Source: Nocardia niwae NBRC 108934 = DSM 45340 (GTDB lineage Bacteria; Actinomycetota; Actinomycetes; Mycobacteriales; Mycobacteriaceae). Taken from it: DNA of 64,000 nt. The position numbers and the translations under genes were made by a program. Positions 55,032 to 64,000 of this stretch are shown here, piece by piece (the stretch's first letter is position 1; the number at the start of each line of letters is the position of its first letter). Below the pieces are notes generated by a model, which worked only from the letters and a program-made list of their open reading frames with translations, did not search any database and was not told where the DNA came from. The DNA lies in NCBI RefSeq assembly GCF_001613465.1, contig NZ_BDCK01000022.1, positions 1-64,000 of the forward strand. Direction: 5' to 3'.

Positions 55032-56036
55032 TCACCGTGGGGCTCGCGCGGTGGGCCCGGGGTCGGTGAACACGCTGCTGCCGTATACATCCCGGTCGGT
55101 CAGCGTGATCAAATCGGTCTTGGTCAGCGGCTTGCGCAACTCGACGAGACGCTTGGCCTGCCGCAACCGGCAGCGGTCCAGCGCATTGCGCACGCTGCGC
55201 GCGTTGGAGAAGCGCGGACGAGCCATCCGGCGTTCCAGGTACTCCCCGAACGCGATCCGCGCCGCGTCCTCGAAATGGAAGTTCTCCGCCGCCACCATGA
55301 GTTCGGCGATGGCCAGCAGTTCCGCATGGGTGTAGTCGGCGAACTCCAGGTGGTGGGCCACCCGTGAGGACAGGCCCGGATTGGCCGAGAAGAAGCGGTC
55401 CATCCGGTCGGGGTAGCCCGCGAAGATCACCACCAGGCTGGCGCGCTCGTTCTCCATCTCCTGCAACAGGATCTCGATCACCTCCTGCCCGTAGTCACGT
55501 TCGTTCTCCGGCCGGAACAGGTAGTAGGCCTCGTCGATGAACAGCACGCCGCCCGCCGCCTTGGCCAGCGCCTCCTTCGTCTTGGGCGCGGTGTGCCCGA
55601 TGAATTGGCCCACCAGATCGTCCCGGGTGACGGTGTGCACCTTCGGTTTGCGGATGTAGCCGAGAGCATGCAGTATCTGCGCCATCCGCAGCGCCACCGT
55701 CGTCTTGCCCGTCCCCGGTCCACCGGTGAAGCTCATGTGCATAGTGGGCCGCGACGAGGTCAGCCCGAATCGCTGGCGCGCGCGGTCGATCAGCAGCAGC
55801 GCCGCTATCTCACGAACCCGCCGCTTCACCGGGGCCAGCCCGATCAGCTCCGCGTCCAGCTTGCGCAGCGTCTCCTCGACGTCGTGCCCGGCGACGTCGG
55901 CCGACAGATCGAGCACCGCGTCCTCGCCCAGAATTTCCGGCTCCTCGGGTTCAGCGGGCGCCGTCCGCACCGCGCCGGGGACGTCGGTCCCCGGCCGGTG
56001 CAGACGGAATCCGGAGCCGTTGCGCTCAGCCGCCAT
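55032..56036 (-). CDS. cbbX: Red-type Rubisco activase CbbX (AAA+ ATPase)
   Basis: 334 aa. Walker A GGPGTGKT (105-112), Walker B VLFIDEAY (about 165-172), sensor and Arg-finger region [10 protein letters not shown], and the C-terminal lid. CbbX pulls the C-terminal tail of red-type Rubisco large subunits to remove inhibitory sugar phosphates. About 50 residues of low-complexity N-terminal extension (Pro/Glu/Ala) precede the AAA core. The gene overlaps cbbS by 11 bp. Confidence 0.96.
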   Translation of the reverse strand: MAAERNGSGFRLHRPGTDVPGAVRTAPAEPEEPEILGEDAVLDLSADVAGHDVEETLRKLDAELIGLAPVKRRVREIAALLLIDRARQRFGLTSSRPTMHMSFTGGPGTGKTTVALRMAQILHALGYIRKPKVHTVTRDDLVGQFIGHTAPKTKEALAKAAGGVLFIDEAYYLFRPENERDYGQEVIEILLQEMENERASLVVIFAGYPDRMDRFFSANPGLSSRVAHHLEFADYTHAELLAIAELMVAAENFHFEDAARIAFGEYLERRMARPRFSNARSVRNALDRCRLRQAKRLVELRKPLTKTDLITLTDRDVYGSSVFTDPGPTARAPR

Positions 56037-56448
56037 ACCGCTCTCCCGGGCGGACGGTCGTCGCGTACGAGTGCAGGCCGTACTTCTGCCTGCGATCCGG
56101 CCCCTCCGTGCGGGTCAGCACGAAGCCGGGCTCGTCGGGCGGCCGCTGCACCAGGAAACTCAGCGCCGTCGTCTGCCTGGTGTAGCGCGCGTCATAGGCC
56201 AGCACCCGCACGTAATGGCGCGGGAAGGTGGCCCGGCACGCGTTGATCTCGGCCAGCACACCGTCGGGCTCGTCGAGATCGAACAACGGCAGGCCCCACA
56301 TCTCCCAGTAGGCGTTGCGCGGATGCGGATCGTCGGTGTACTCGATGGACACCGGCCAGCTGTTGAGCAGCGCGTAGCGCACCTGGGCGGCGATCTGCTC
56401 GTCGGTCAGCGGCGGCAGGTAGCAGAACGTTCCGTGCCTGAGATACAT
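56026..56448 (-). CDS. cbbS: Rubisco small subunit
   Basis: 140 aa. Opening [20 protein letters not shown] and the small-subunit core [21 protein letters not shown] are clear (split here for length). The C-terminal extension, [13 protein letters not shown] through [13 protein letters not shown], is the beta-hairpin of red-type (form IC) small subunits. It starts 20 bp after cbbL. Confidence 0.96.
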   Translation of the reverse strand: MYLRHGTFCYLPPLTDEQIAAQVRYALLNSWPVSIEYTDDPHPRNAYWEMWGLPLFDLDEPDGVLAEINACRATFPRHYVRVLAYDARYTRQTTALSFLVQRPPDEPGFVLTRTEGPDRRQKYGLHSYATTVRPGERYGG

Positions 56449-56468
56449 CGGGTTTCCTTCCGGGTCGG

Positions 56469-58931
<2,463 letters not shown>

Positions 58932-58996
58932 TCCTCGTCTCGTACCGGAGCGCCGGTGCGGGGCAGCCGCCGGACCGATATGACAGACTGGCCCGC

Positions 58997-59851
58997 ATGA
59001 CTCGAGGGGACATACCGTCCAACGTGTCGGACACCGCGCGCTGGGTCGCGGCCTATCGGGCGCGCGAGACGACGCGCCCGGACGCACTCTTCCACGATCC
59101 GCTGGCCGACCGGCTGGCCGGAGAACGCGGCCACGCCATCGCCGACAGCGCACCTCGGATGATGCGGGGCGGGTGGCCGATCGTCACCCGGACCAAGCTG
59201 ATCGACGACCTCATCACGAAAGCGATTGCCGAGGGCTGCGACCGCGTCCTCAACCTCGCGGCCGGCCTGGACACCCGCCCCTACCGGCTGGATCTCCCGG
59301 CCGAACTGCTCTGGATCGAGGCGGATCTGCCCGGAATCGTCGCCGAGAAGGACGACGCGCTCGCCGATCAGACGCCGCACTGCGTGCTCATCCGCCGAGC
59401 GGTCGATCTCGCCGACCCCAACGCCCGCGCGAAATTCCTCGACGAGGCGCTCGGCACGATCGGCCCGGTCGACGCCCCCGCATCGAAAGCCCTCGTGCTC
59501 ACCGAGGGCCTACTGATGTACCTCGACCCGCCGACGGTCACCGATCTGGCGAACGCCCTGGCCCGACCGGAGATCGCCTGGTGGCTGCTCGACCTGAGCC
59601 TGGGCATGAAGAAGATGCGTTCCGGCGACACCTTCGCCAACGCACCGATGAAATTCGAGCCCCCCAACGGCGTCCGCTTCTTCGAAAACCTCGGCTGGCA
59701 GCCGATCGAACTGGAAAGCCTGCTGCTGCACGCCCGCAAATTCCGCCGCGCACCGTGGTACCTGCGCCCATTCACCTATCTGCCCCAGCCCGACCCACGC
59801 AAACCCATGCGCAACCCGTGGTCGGGCATCATCCGCTTCCGGCACGTCTGA
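58997..59851 (+). CDS. Class I SAM methyltransferase, TIGR00027 (LCMT-like) family
   Basis: 284 aa. SNVSDTARWVAAYRARETTR at the N-terminus and LNLAAGLDTRPYRLDLP in the SAM fold identify the family of leucine-carboxymethyltransferase-like proteins, which is greatly expanded in Mycobacterium and Nocardia. LVLTEGLLMYL is the second motif. The substrate is unknown for nearly all members. The ATG is chosen by family alignment of the N-terminal motif. It stands alone; a hairpin lies 58 bp after its stop. Confidence 0.88.
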   Translation: MTRGDIPSNVSDTARWVAAYRARETTRPDALFHDPLADRLAGERGHAIADSAPRMMRGGWPIVTRTKLIDDLITKAIAEGCDRVLNLAAGLDTRPYRLDLPAELLWIEADLPGIVAEKDDALADQTPHCVLIRRAVDLADPNARAKFLDEALGTIGPVDAPASKALVLTEGLLMYLDPPTVTDLANALARPEIAWWLLDLSLGMKKMRSGDTFANAPMKFEPPNGVRFFENLGWQPIELESLLLHARKFRRAPWYLRPFTYLPQPDPRKPMRNPWSGIIRFRHV

Positions 59852-59908
59852 GCGGGACGATCGGGTCGGCGGTAATCGCTTCCCCACCTTGTGCTCCCGT
59901 CCGAGGAG

Positions 59909-59940
59909 CCGAGAGGCCCCGCACCAGCGAGGCCTCTCGG
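59909..59940. terminator. Hairpin terminator, probably two-way
   Basis: CCGAGAGGCC (59909-59918) pairs perfectly with GGCCTCTCGG (59931-59940) over a 12-base loop. It lies between the methyltransferase stop (plus strand) and the small ORF stop (minus strand), so it could end transcripts from both sides. Confidence 0.65.
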
Positions 59941-59963
59941 CGATCGACGGTTGCGATCAAGGA

Positions 59964-60119
59964 TCAGCCGTCGCCTTGCCCGCGCTGCTCCCATTCCGCT
60001 TTCCTGCGCAACCATTCCGCCTCACGCCGGTCACGGGCTTCCTCGGTGTTCGACTGTCGATACCACTCAATCAACGACAGCAAACGCGAGCCCTGTCGTG
60101 TGGCGGAAAAGACCGCCAC
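59964..60119 (-). CDS. Small ORF, hypothetical protein
   Basis: 51 aa from a GTG at 60119. The C-terminal 30 residues are charged and helical (SLIEWYRQSNTEEARDRREA, then EWLRRKAEWEQRG). It lies between the FHA gene and the hairpin that would end it, on the same strand. No family is recognised. No clear ribosome site was seen, so it may be chance. Confidence 0.3.
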   Translation of the reverse strand: MAVFSATRQGSRLLSLIEWYRQSNTEEARDRREAEWLRRKAEWEQRGQGDG

Positions 60120-60186
60120 GGTGAGCGGGTGCGGCGACCGATCCTGTCCGGACGGTCCCGCGACCGCTCGAGGTTGCCGATCCGGC

Positions 60187-61758
60187 CTACAGCTGGCCGT
60201 GGGGGGAGTCGAAGGTGAGCACGCGTCCGCCCAGTTGGATCTGGGCGCCGGGTGCGAGGGTGACCGGCTGGCCGGGGGCCGCACGCACCCAGTCCTGGCG
60301 TCCGGGATGACGGATGTGGGTGCCGTTGGTGGAACCGCCGTCCACGACCGTGACGTCCCAGTCGACGAGGCGGATCTCCGCGTGCGCGCGAGACATTCCG
60401 CCCGAGTTGTCCTCCAGGCGCAACGCGCGAGCGCCACGCGCGACGGCCTCGGAATACTCCGGCTCACGACCGAGCACGCAGTCACTGTCCAGTACGAACG
60501 ACGTGCCGTCGTCCAGTAGCAGCACACCCAGCGGAGGGCGCACCCCCTGACTCAGCACGCAGGTGAGCTGATCCATCCGGATGCCGCATACCGCGCAGAA
60601 CGACACTCGCGGATCGTTGTGGTGGTGGCGGGCGCACTGGAAGCCCTGCACGATCACCCGATGTCCCATTGTGTTCGAGCCGGTCGACCCGAGCGCGGCC
60701 GCGACGACCTCGGCCGACGGCACCACCGTCTCGGCGAGGTTCGCGTCGTTGGCGATGGCGTGCTCCCGGTCGGTGCGGTACGCGGGCCGCGCCGGCGCCC
60801 GGTCGGGTCGCGGTGGTATCGGCTGCGCCACCGGGGGTGTCACGCCCGCGCCCGGCGTGGCCCGGCGCGCCGCTGCCTGAAGGTCGACTTCCGTTGCGGC
60901 GTCGCCGGACTCCCCGCCCTTGCGCAGGCTCGGCGCCTGCGGCCGCTGCGCTCCCGCCGCCTGCTCCGCTCCAGGACGCCGTGCGGGCGGTGCTTGCGGT
61001 CCGGCGGCCCTGCCTCCCGCGACCGCCGCCGGGTCCGGCATCGCCGAGGCCGAAACGGAGTGCGGCACGGACGCCGCTCGTCCGGTGTGCTGTGGCTCCG
61101 GGCTTCGCTGCGGTTCGGGTGCGGATACCGGACGCGACTCGGCCGGCGCTTGCCGCGCGGAGTCCGTCTGAGATTGCCGCGTGGAGGCGCCGACGCCGCG
61201 GGGCGCCGGTTCACCGTCGTTCGCGCCGTCCAGCGCCCCGGTCCACCACACCACGCCCGACCCCGGTGCGAGCCCCTCGCCGAGCGCGAAGATGCCGCGC
61301 CCGGGCAGCGACTCCGCCGTCCATTCCGCCTCGTCCACGAACAGCCCCGCGCCGGCGCCGGGTGCGGGCGTGATCACACGGTCGACGGTGAATCCGGCGT
61401 CGCGGCCGCGAAGGATTTCCGTGTGGCCCGCACCGGAGAGGACAGCGGTGACTCCACCGTGCAGGAAAACCGCGAGACCGTTGTCCACCGGCGTGATCAC
61501 GCCGAATTCGACCTCGTCCTCCTCGCCGTTGGCCAGCCCCATGAGCCAGGTCGTGGCCAGCCGCGCCACCGCGCGCCCGCTGCGGATGCGGTCCCGCGCC
61601 ACGGCCCCGCGCACGATGTCCAGCAGCGCCGTCATCGTCCGGGCCGCCACCGTGTCCGCCGTGACCACGCCGTCGCCCCGATGCGCGACGACTACGACGG
61701 CGCCGCTCGCGCTCGCCACCAGGTGGGCGCCGGGCAAAACCTCGATCTGCGCGCTCAC
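60187..61758 (-). CDS. FHA-domain protein with zinc-ribbon-like segment
   Basis: 523 aa in four parts. Residues 1-180: a domain starting IEVLPGAHLVASASG that resembles the start of PP2C-like folds, but without a clear metal set. About 180-340: long Pro/Ala/Gln-rich linker. About 370-410: CARHHHNDPRVSFCAVCG, a likely Cys/His zinc site. From about 420: FHA domain (LGREPEYSEAV, SRAHAEIRLVDWDVTVVDGG and STNGTHI), which binds phosphothreonine. It may read out Ser/Thr kinase signals. The GTG overlaps the membrane-protein stop as GTGA; the frame to 62856 is a shadow. Last gene of a three-gene operon. Confidence 0.82.
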   Translation of the reverse strand: MSAQIEVLPGAHLVASASGAVVVVAHRGDGVVTADTVAARTMTALLDIVRGAVARDRIRSGRAVARLATTWLMGLANGEEDEVEFGVITPVDNGLAVFLHGGVTAVLSGAGHTEILRGRDAGFTVDRVITPAPGAGAGLFVDEAEWTAESLPGRGIFALGEGLAPGSGVVWWTGALDGANDGEPAPRGVGASTRQSQTDSARQAPAESRPVSAPEPQRSPEPQHTGRAASVPHSVSASAMPDPAAVAGGRAAGPQAPPARRPGAEQAAGAQRPQAPSLRKGGESGDAATEVDLQAAARRATPGAGVTPPVAQPIPPRPDRAPARPAYRTDREHAIANDANLAETVVPSAEVVAAALGSTGSNTMGHRVIVQGFQCARHHHNDPRVSFCAVCGIRMDQLTCVLSQGVRPPLGVLLLDDGTSFVLDSDCVLGREPEYSEAVARGARALRLEDNSGGMSRAHAEIRLVDWDVTVVDGGSTNGTHIRHPGRQDWVRAAPGQPVTLAPGAQIQLGGRVLTFDSPHGQL

Positions 61759-62198
61759 AGGAACCGTCCGCCTCGGAAGCGCCACCGGTGGAACACCACC
61801 CGCATCGGACCGTTCACGATGAGCCAGAACACGATCCAGGTGATGACGAACTGGATCAGGAACGCCGCGAGCGCCGGACGCAGATGCGCGGGCAGCACCA
61901 CCGTGGTGTAACGCACGAGGACCCACATCAGCGCCCCCTCGTTGACGATGGTGATGAAACCGAACAGGGTCGGCCAATCCTTTTCCCAGCGGAACTGCTG
62001 CAGGAAATGGTAGAGCAGTTCCCACAGCACACCGACCAGAATGGTGCCCAGCAGAACCGACAATGTCACCCGGTACGCCTGGCCGGTGCTCAGCGAACCG
62101 GTCGGCAGAAACGGCGTGATGACCAGCGCGACGACGAAGCCGAGCACGCTCAGCGCGAGAATGCGGGTCTGGATTCGCCCGTTCAAGGTAGGAAGCAT
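61755..62198 (-). CDS. Small integral membrane protein, four TM segments
   Basis: 147 aa, four predicted membrane helices: ILALSVLGFVVALVITPFL, VTLSVLLGTILVGVLWELLY, LFGFITIVNEGALMWVLV and LAAFLIQFVITWIVFWLIV. Ends with a basic tail (RWRFRGGRFL) inside the cell. The family is not recognised. It sits between a flavoprotein gene (3 bp upstream) and the FHA gene (GTGA overlap), so the three products likely work together. Confidence 0.75.
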   Translation of the reverse strand: MLPTLNGRIQTRILALSVLGFVVALVITPFLPTGSLSTGQAYRVTLSVLLGTILVGVLWELLYHFLQQFRWEKDWPTLFGFITIVNEGALMWVLVRYTTVVLPAHLRPALAAFLIQFVITWIVFWLIVNGPMRVVFHRWRFRGGRFL

Positions 62199-62201
62199 CG
62201 C

Positions 62202-63743
62202 TCAGATCTTCGCGTTCGTAACCCACAGCCACCATTGCCGCGTGGAGCGCAGTGGACCCATCCTGCGGCAGAACCCGACCGCGGCCAGATCGTCGGCGAT
62301 CTCCTGCGCGGCGATCTGCAGGCCGAGGAAGGTGTCCACACCGACGAACGGCCCGCCGAGCGCCGCGCTGCCGGAGGCGTATATCCGGCCCGCGCCGCTG
62401 CGGGTGCCGATCAGCTCGAAGGTCGTCTCCACGTCCAGCCTGCCGAGTGGATTGCGCCCCGCGCCGGCGTGGTCCAGCAGGTCGGCCAGCAGCCGGTGCT
62501 CGCGGATATCGGCTTCCAACCCCGTGCAGTCGATGATGTAGTCGACGGTGGTGTCGAACGGTTGCGTCGGCGGTGGAAACGGCAGCGGCGCGCTGGTGTC
62601 CGGCAGAATCGTCGCGACCACGCCTTGGCGGCTCCCGGCGGGACGCGGAGCCCGCATCGTGCCTGCCATCACCTGGTACCAGCCCTCCCGGCGTCCGCGG
62701 CGCAACTGTTCCTGCCAGTTGTCCCGGATCGGGGTGTTGGTGCCCGAGATCTCCTTGTACGCCCGCGCCCGTTCCTCGCCTTGCAGCCGCCGCACCTTCT
62801 GCTTGAGCTGACCGCCCCACACCGACTTCGGATAGTTGAAACCCTGGTAGGCCCACCCGTCGCCGCCCTTGCGCCTGCTGAAGATGTTCTTGCCGTGCGG
62901 ACCGGCGATATACGTGCGGAACAGGTGCAGGATGCGGGTGTCGAGCCGGTAGGAGTCCCGGTCGTCGATGAGCCGCTGTAAGACGCGGCTGGCCACGATC
63001 CCGCTGCCGCGGATGAGCACGGTGCCCGGACGGCGCTGCAGCGCCTGGTAGACGTGCTCGTGCGGTTCGTAGGCGTTGACCACGCGTGTCGGATCACGGT
63101 GGGTCTCGCGGTACTCCTGCAGGTCCGGCAGTAGCTTCAGACCCGGATAGCCCACCGCGACATGCACATACGTGCTGCGGAATGCCACCCGCTTGGTCGG
63201 CGTCGAGCCCGCGGGCGGGGTGAGGATGGTGAAGTATCCGCCACCGTGGCGCTTGCGGACCATCCGCACGTGGCCGCGGTGCAGCGAGCGGGTGTAGCCG
63301 ATGCGGTGGAATTCCCGTTCCATGGCGGCGAAGGCCTGGCCCGCGCGCGGGGTGTAGTAGTTGGCGAAGATCGGCTCGGTGAAGACGTTCCACAGCGGCT
63401 TGATCGATCGGTCCGCGATGGCCTCTCGCACCGCGTAGGACGGGAAACCCCAGATGTTGTCGGGAGTCGAGGCCGAGTCGCTGCGCAGGCGCTCGCGGCG
63501 GGGGATCTGCGACACCCTGGTGAGGTACTCGTAGGACGCCCAGGGGTGCTCCTGCGGACCGAGCACCGCCATCGCCTCGGCGGGCACGCCGAAGATCCGG
63601 AGGGTGTCGTAGGTGACGAACGACCCGATTCCGCTGCCGATGGTCACGAACGGTACGTCGATCACCGGAATCCCCGCGCTGCCCAGCATTTCATCGGTCC
63701 ACACGTCGGTGCCGACGAGGGCCTGCGTGATATCTCCCCGCAT
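62202..63743 (-). CDS. FAD/NAD(P)-binding oxidoreductase-like protein
   Basis: 513 aa. FVTIGSGIGSFVTYDTLRIFG near residue 33 (split: GSGIGS loop) is a dinucleotide-binding fold; VLIRGSGIVASRVLQRLID in the middle is a second one; the C-terminal GRIYASGSAALGG resembles the end of flavin monooxygenases or pyridine nucleotide reductases. The order of two Rossmann parts fits a flavoprotein, but the first Gly-rich loop starts later than usual and the exact class is unclear. First gene of the operon with the membrane and FHA proteins. Confidence 0.65.
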   Translation of the reverse strand: MRGDITQALVGTDVWTDEMLGSAGIPVIDVPFVTIGSGIGSFVTYDTLRIFGVPAEAMAVLGPQEHPWASYEYLTRVSQIPRRERLRSDSASTPDNIWGFPSYAVREAIADRSIKPLWNVFTEPIFANYYTPRAGQAFAAMEREFHRIGYTRSLHRGHVRMVRKRHGGGYFTILTPPAGSTPTKRVAFRSTYVHVAVGYPGLKLLPDLQEYRETHRDPTRVVNAYEPHEHVYQALQRRPGTVLIRGSGIVASRVLQRLIDDRDSYRLDTRILHLFRTYIAGPHGKNIFSRRKGGDGWAYQGFNYPKSVWGGQLKQKVRRLQGEERARAYKEISGTNTPIRDNWQEQLRRGRREGWYQVMAGTMRAPRPAGSRQGVVATILPDTSAPLPFPPPTQPFDTTVDYIIDCTGLEADIREHRLLADLLDHAGAGRNPLGRLDVETTFELIGTRSGAGRIYASGSAALGGPFVGVDTFLGLQIAAQEIADDLAAVGFCRRMGPLRSTRQWWLWVTNAKI

Positions 63744-63884
63744 TGGGCGGACTTTACCGGCAGATTCTTATCGACTGCTTGCCATCGGCTTCAGCCGGAC
63801 GACCCCGCCGGTGACGCGCGGTGCGCGACGCGCGCGAACGATCTGCGGCAAACCTGCCACGCGGTCCACCCTCGCGGACGTACC

Positions 63885-64000
63885 ATGCCGTGCGTGGCCG
63901 ATTCCCCTCGTTCCACCCCGCTGCGGGTTCTCGTGTACAGCAACGACGCCGACACCAGGCGTCAGGTGATCCAGGCCTTGGGCAAGCGTCCGAGCCAGGA
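63885..64000 (+). CDS. Response-regulator-like protein, 5' end only
   Basis: ATG at 63885 (or GTG at 63894) begins a frame that is still open at the end of the window. PLRVLVYSNDADTRRQVIQA followed by LGKRP is the start of a receiver-like domain found in mycolata proteins: beta-strand 1, the acidic pair and helix 1. The rest is beyond the window. The 141-bp gap to the flavoprotein (63744-63884) shows no clear repeat. Confidence 0.6.
   Translation, partial: MPCVADSPRSTPLRVLVYSNDADTRRQVIQALGKRPSQ

Overview
The window is high-GC DNA with tightly packed genes, GTG starts and many 4-base ATGA/GTGA overlaps. It comes from an actinomycete, most likely Nocardia or a close relative. That guess rests on protein style (imine reductase, DUF3140, BlaI/M56 pair, actinobacterial LexA box, FHA protein), not on a marker gene. 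No rRNA, tRNA, CRISPR array or insertion sequence was seen.

Region 1 (15-44999) is a glycosylated-polyketide gene cluster, read almost wholly on the minus strand from a promoter near 44.9 kb. It has two giant PKS proteins (7193 and 4035 aa) and a free acyltransferase fused to a type II thioesterase. The first three modules are of the cis-AT type, although module 2 has lost its AT. The last five are of the trans-AT type: no AT, trans-AT-like KS sequences, a DH-ACP-KR order and a module split over two proteins. The chain is released by a terminal thioester reductase. Downstream lies a sugar set drawing on GDP-mannose: Gmd, a Gmd-like SDR, a TylCIII-like C-methyltransferase, a MycE/TylE-like sugar O-methyltransferase, a cupin, another SDR, a GT1 glycosyltransferase, a GT87 membrane glycosyltransferase, and a polyprenol-phosphate-mannose-synthase-like GT2 on the plus strand. 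The predicted product is a polyene-type chain ending in a C-methylated poly-beta-keto aldehyde, probably cyclised and decorated with a branched, O-methylated deoxysugar. No loading module or phosphopantetheinyl transferase is present.

Region 2 (45000-52966) holds ordinary chromosomal genes: an HxlR regulator divergent from an imine reductase, two small stress-type proteins, a quinone-oxidoreductase-like MDR co-transcribed with a TetR regulator behind a perfect 28-bp palindrome, a winged-helix protein, a BlaI-M56 pair, and DNA polymerase IV whose start codon lies inside a LexA box.

Region 3 (53050-58931) is a compact Calvin-cycle operon, cbbL-cbbS-cbbX-FBPase-PRK, with a divergent LysR regulator (CbbR). 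It encodes red-type form I Rubisco and its activase.

Region 4 (58997-64000) has a TIGR00027-type methyltransferase, a hairpin terminator, a small uncertain ORF, an operon of a flavoprotein, a membrane protein and an FHA protein, and the 5' end of a response-regulator-like gene that runs off the window.
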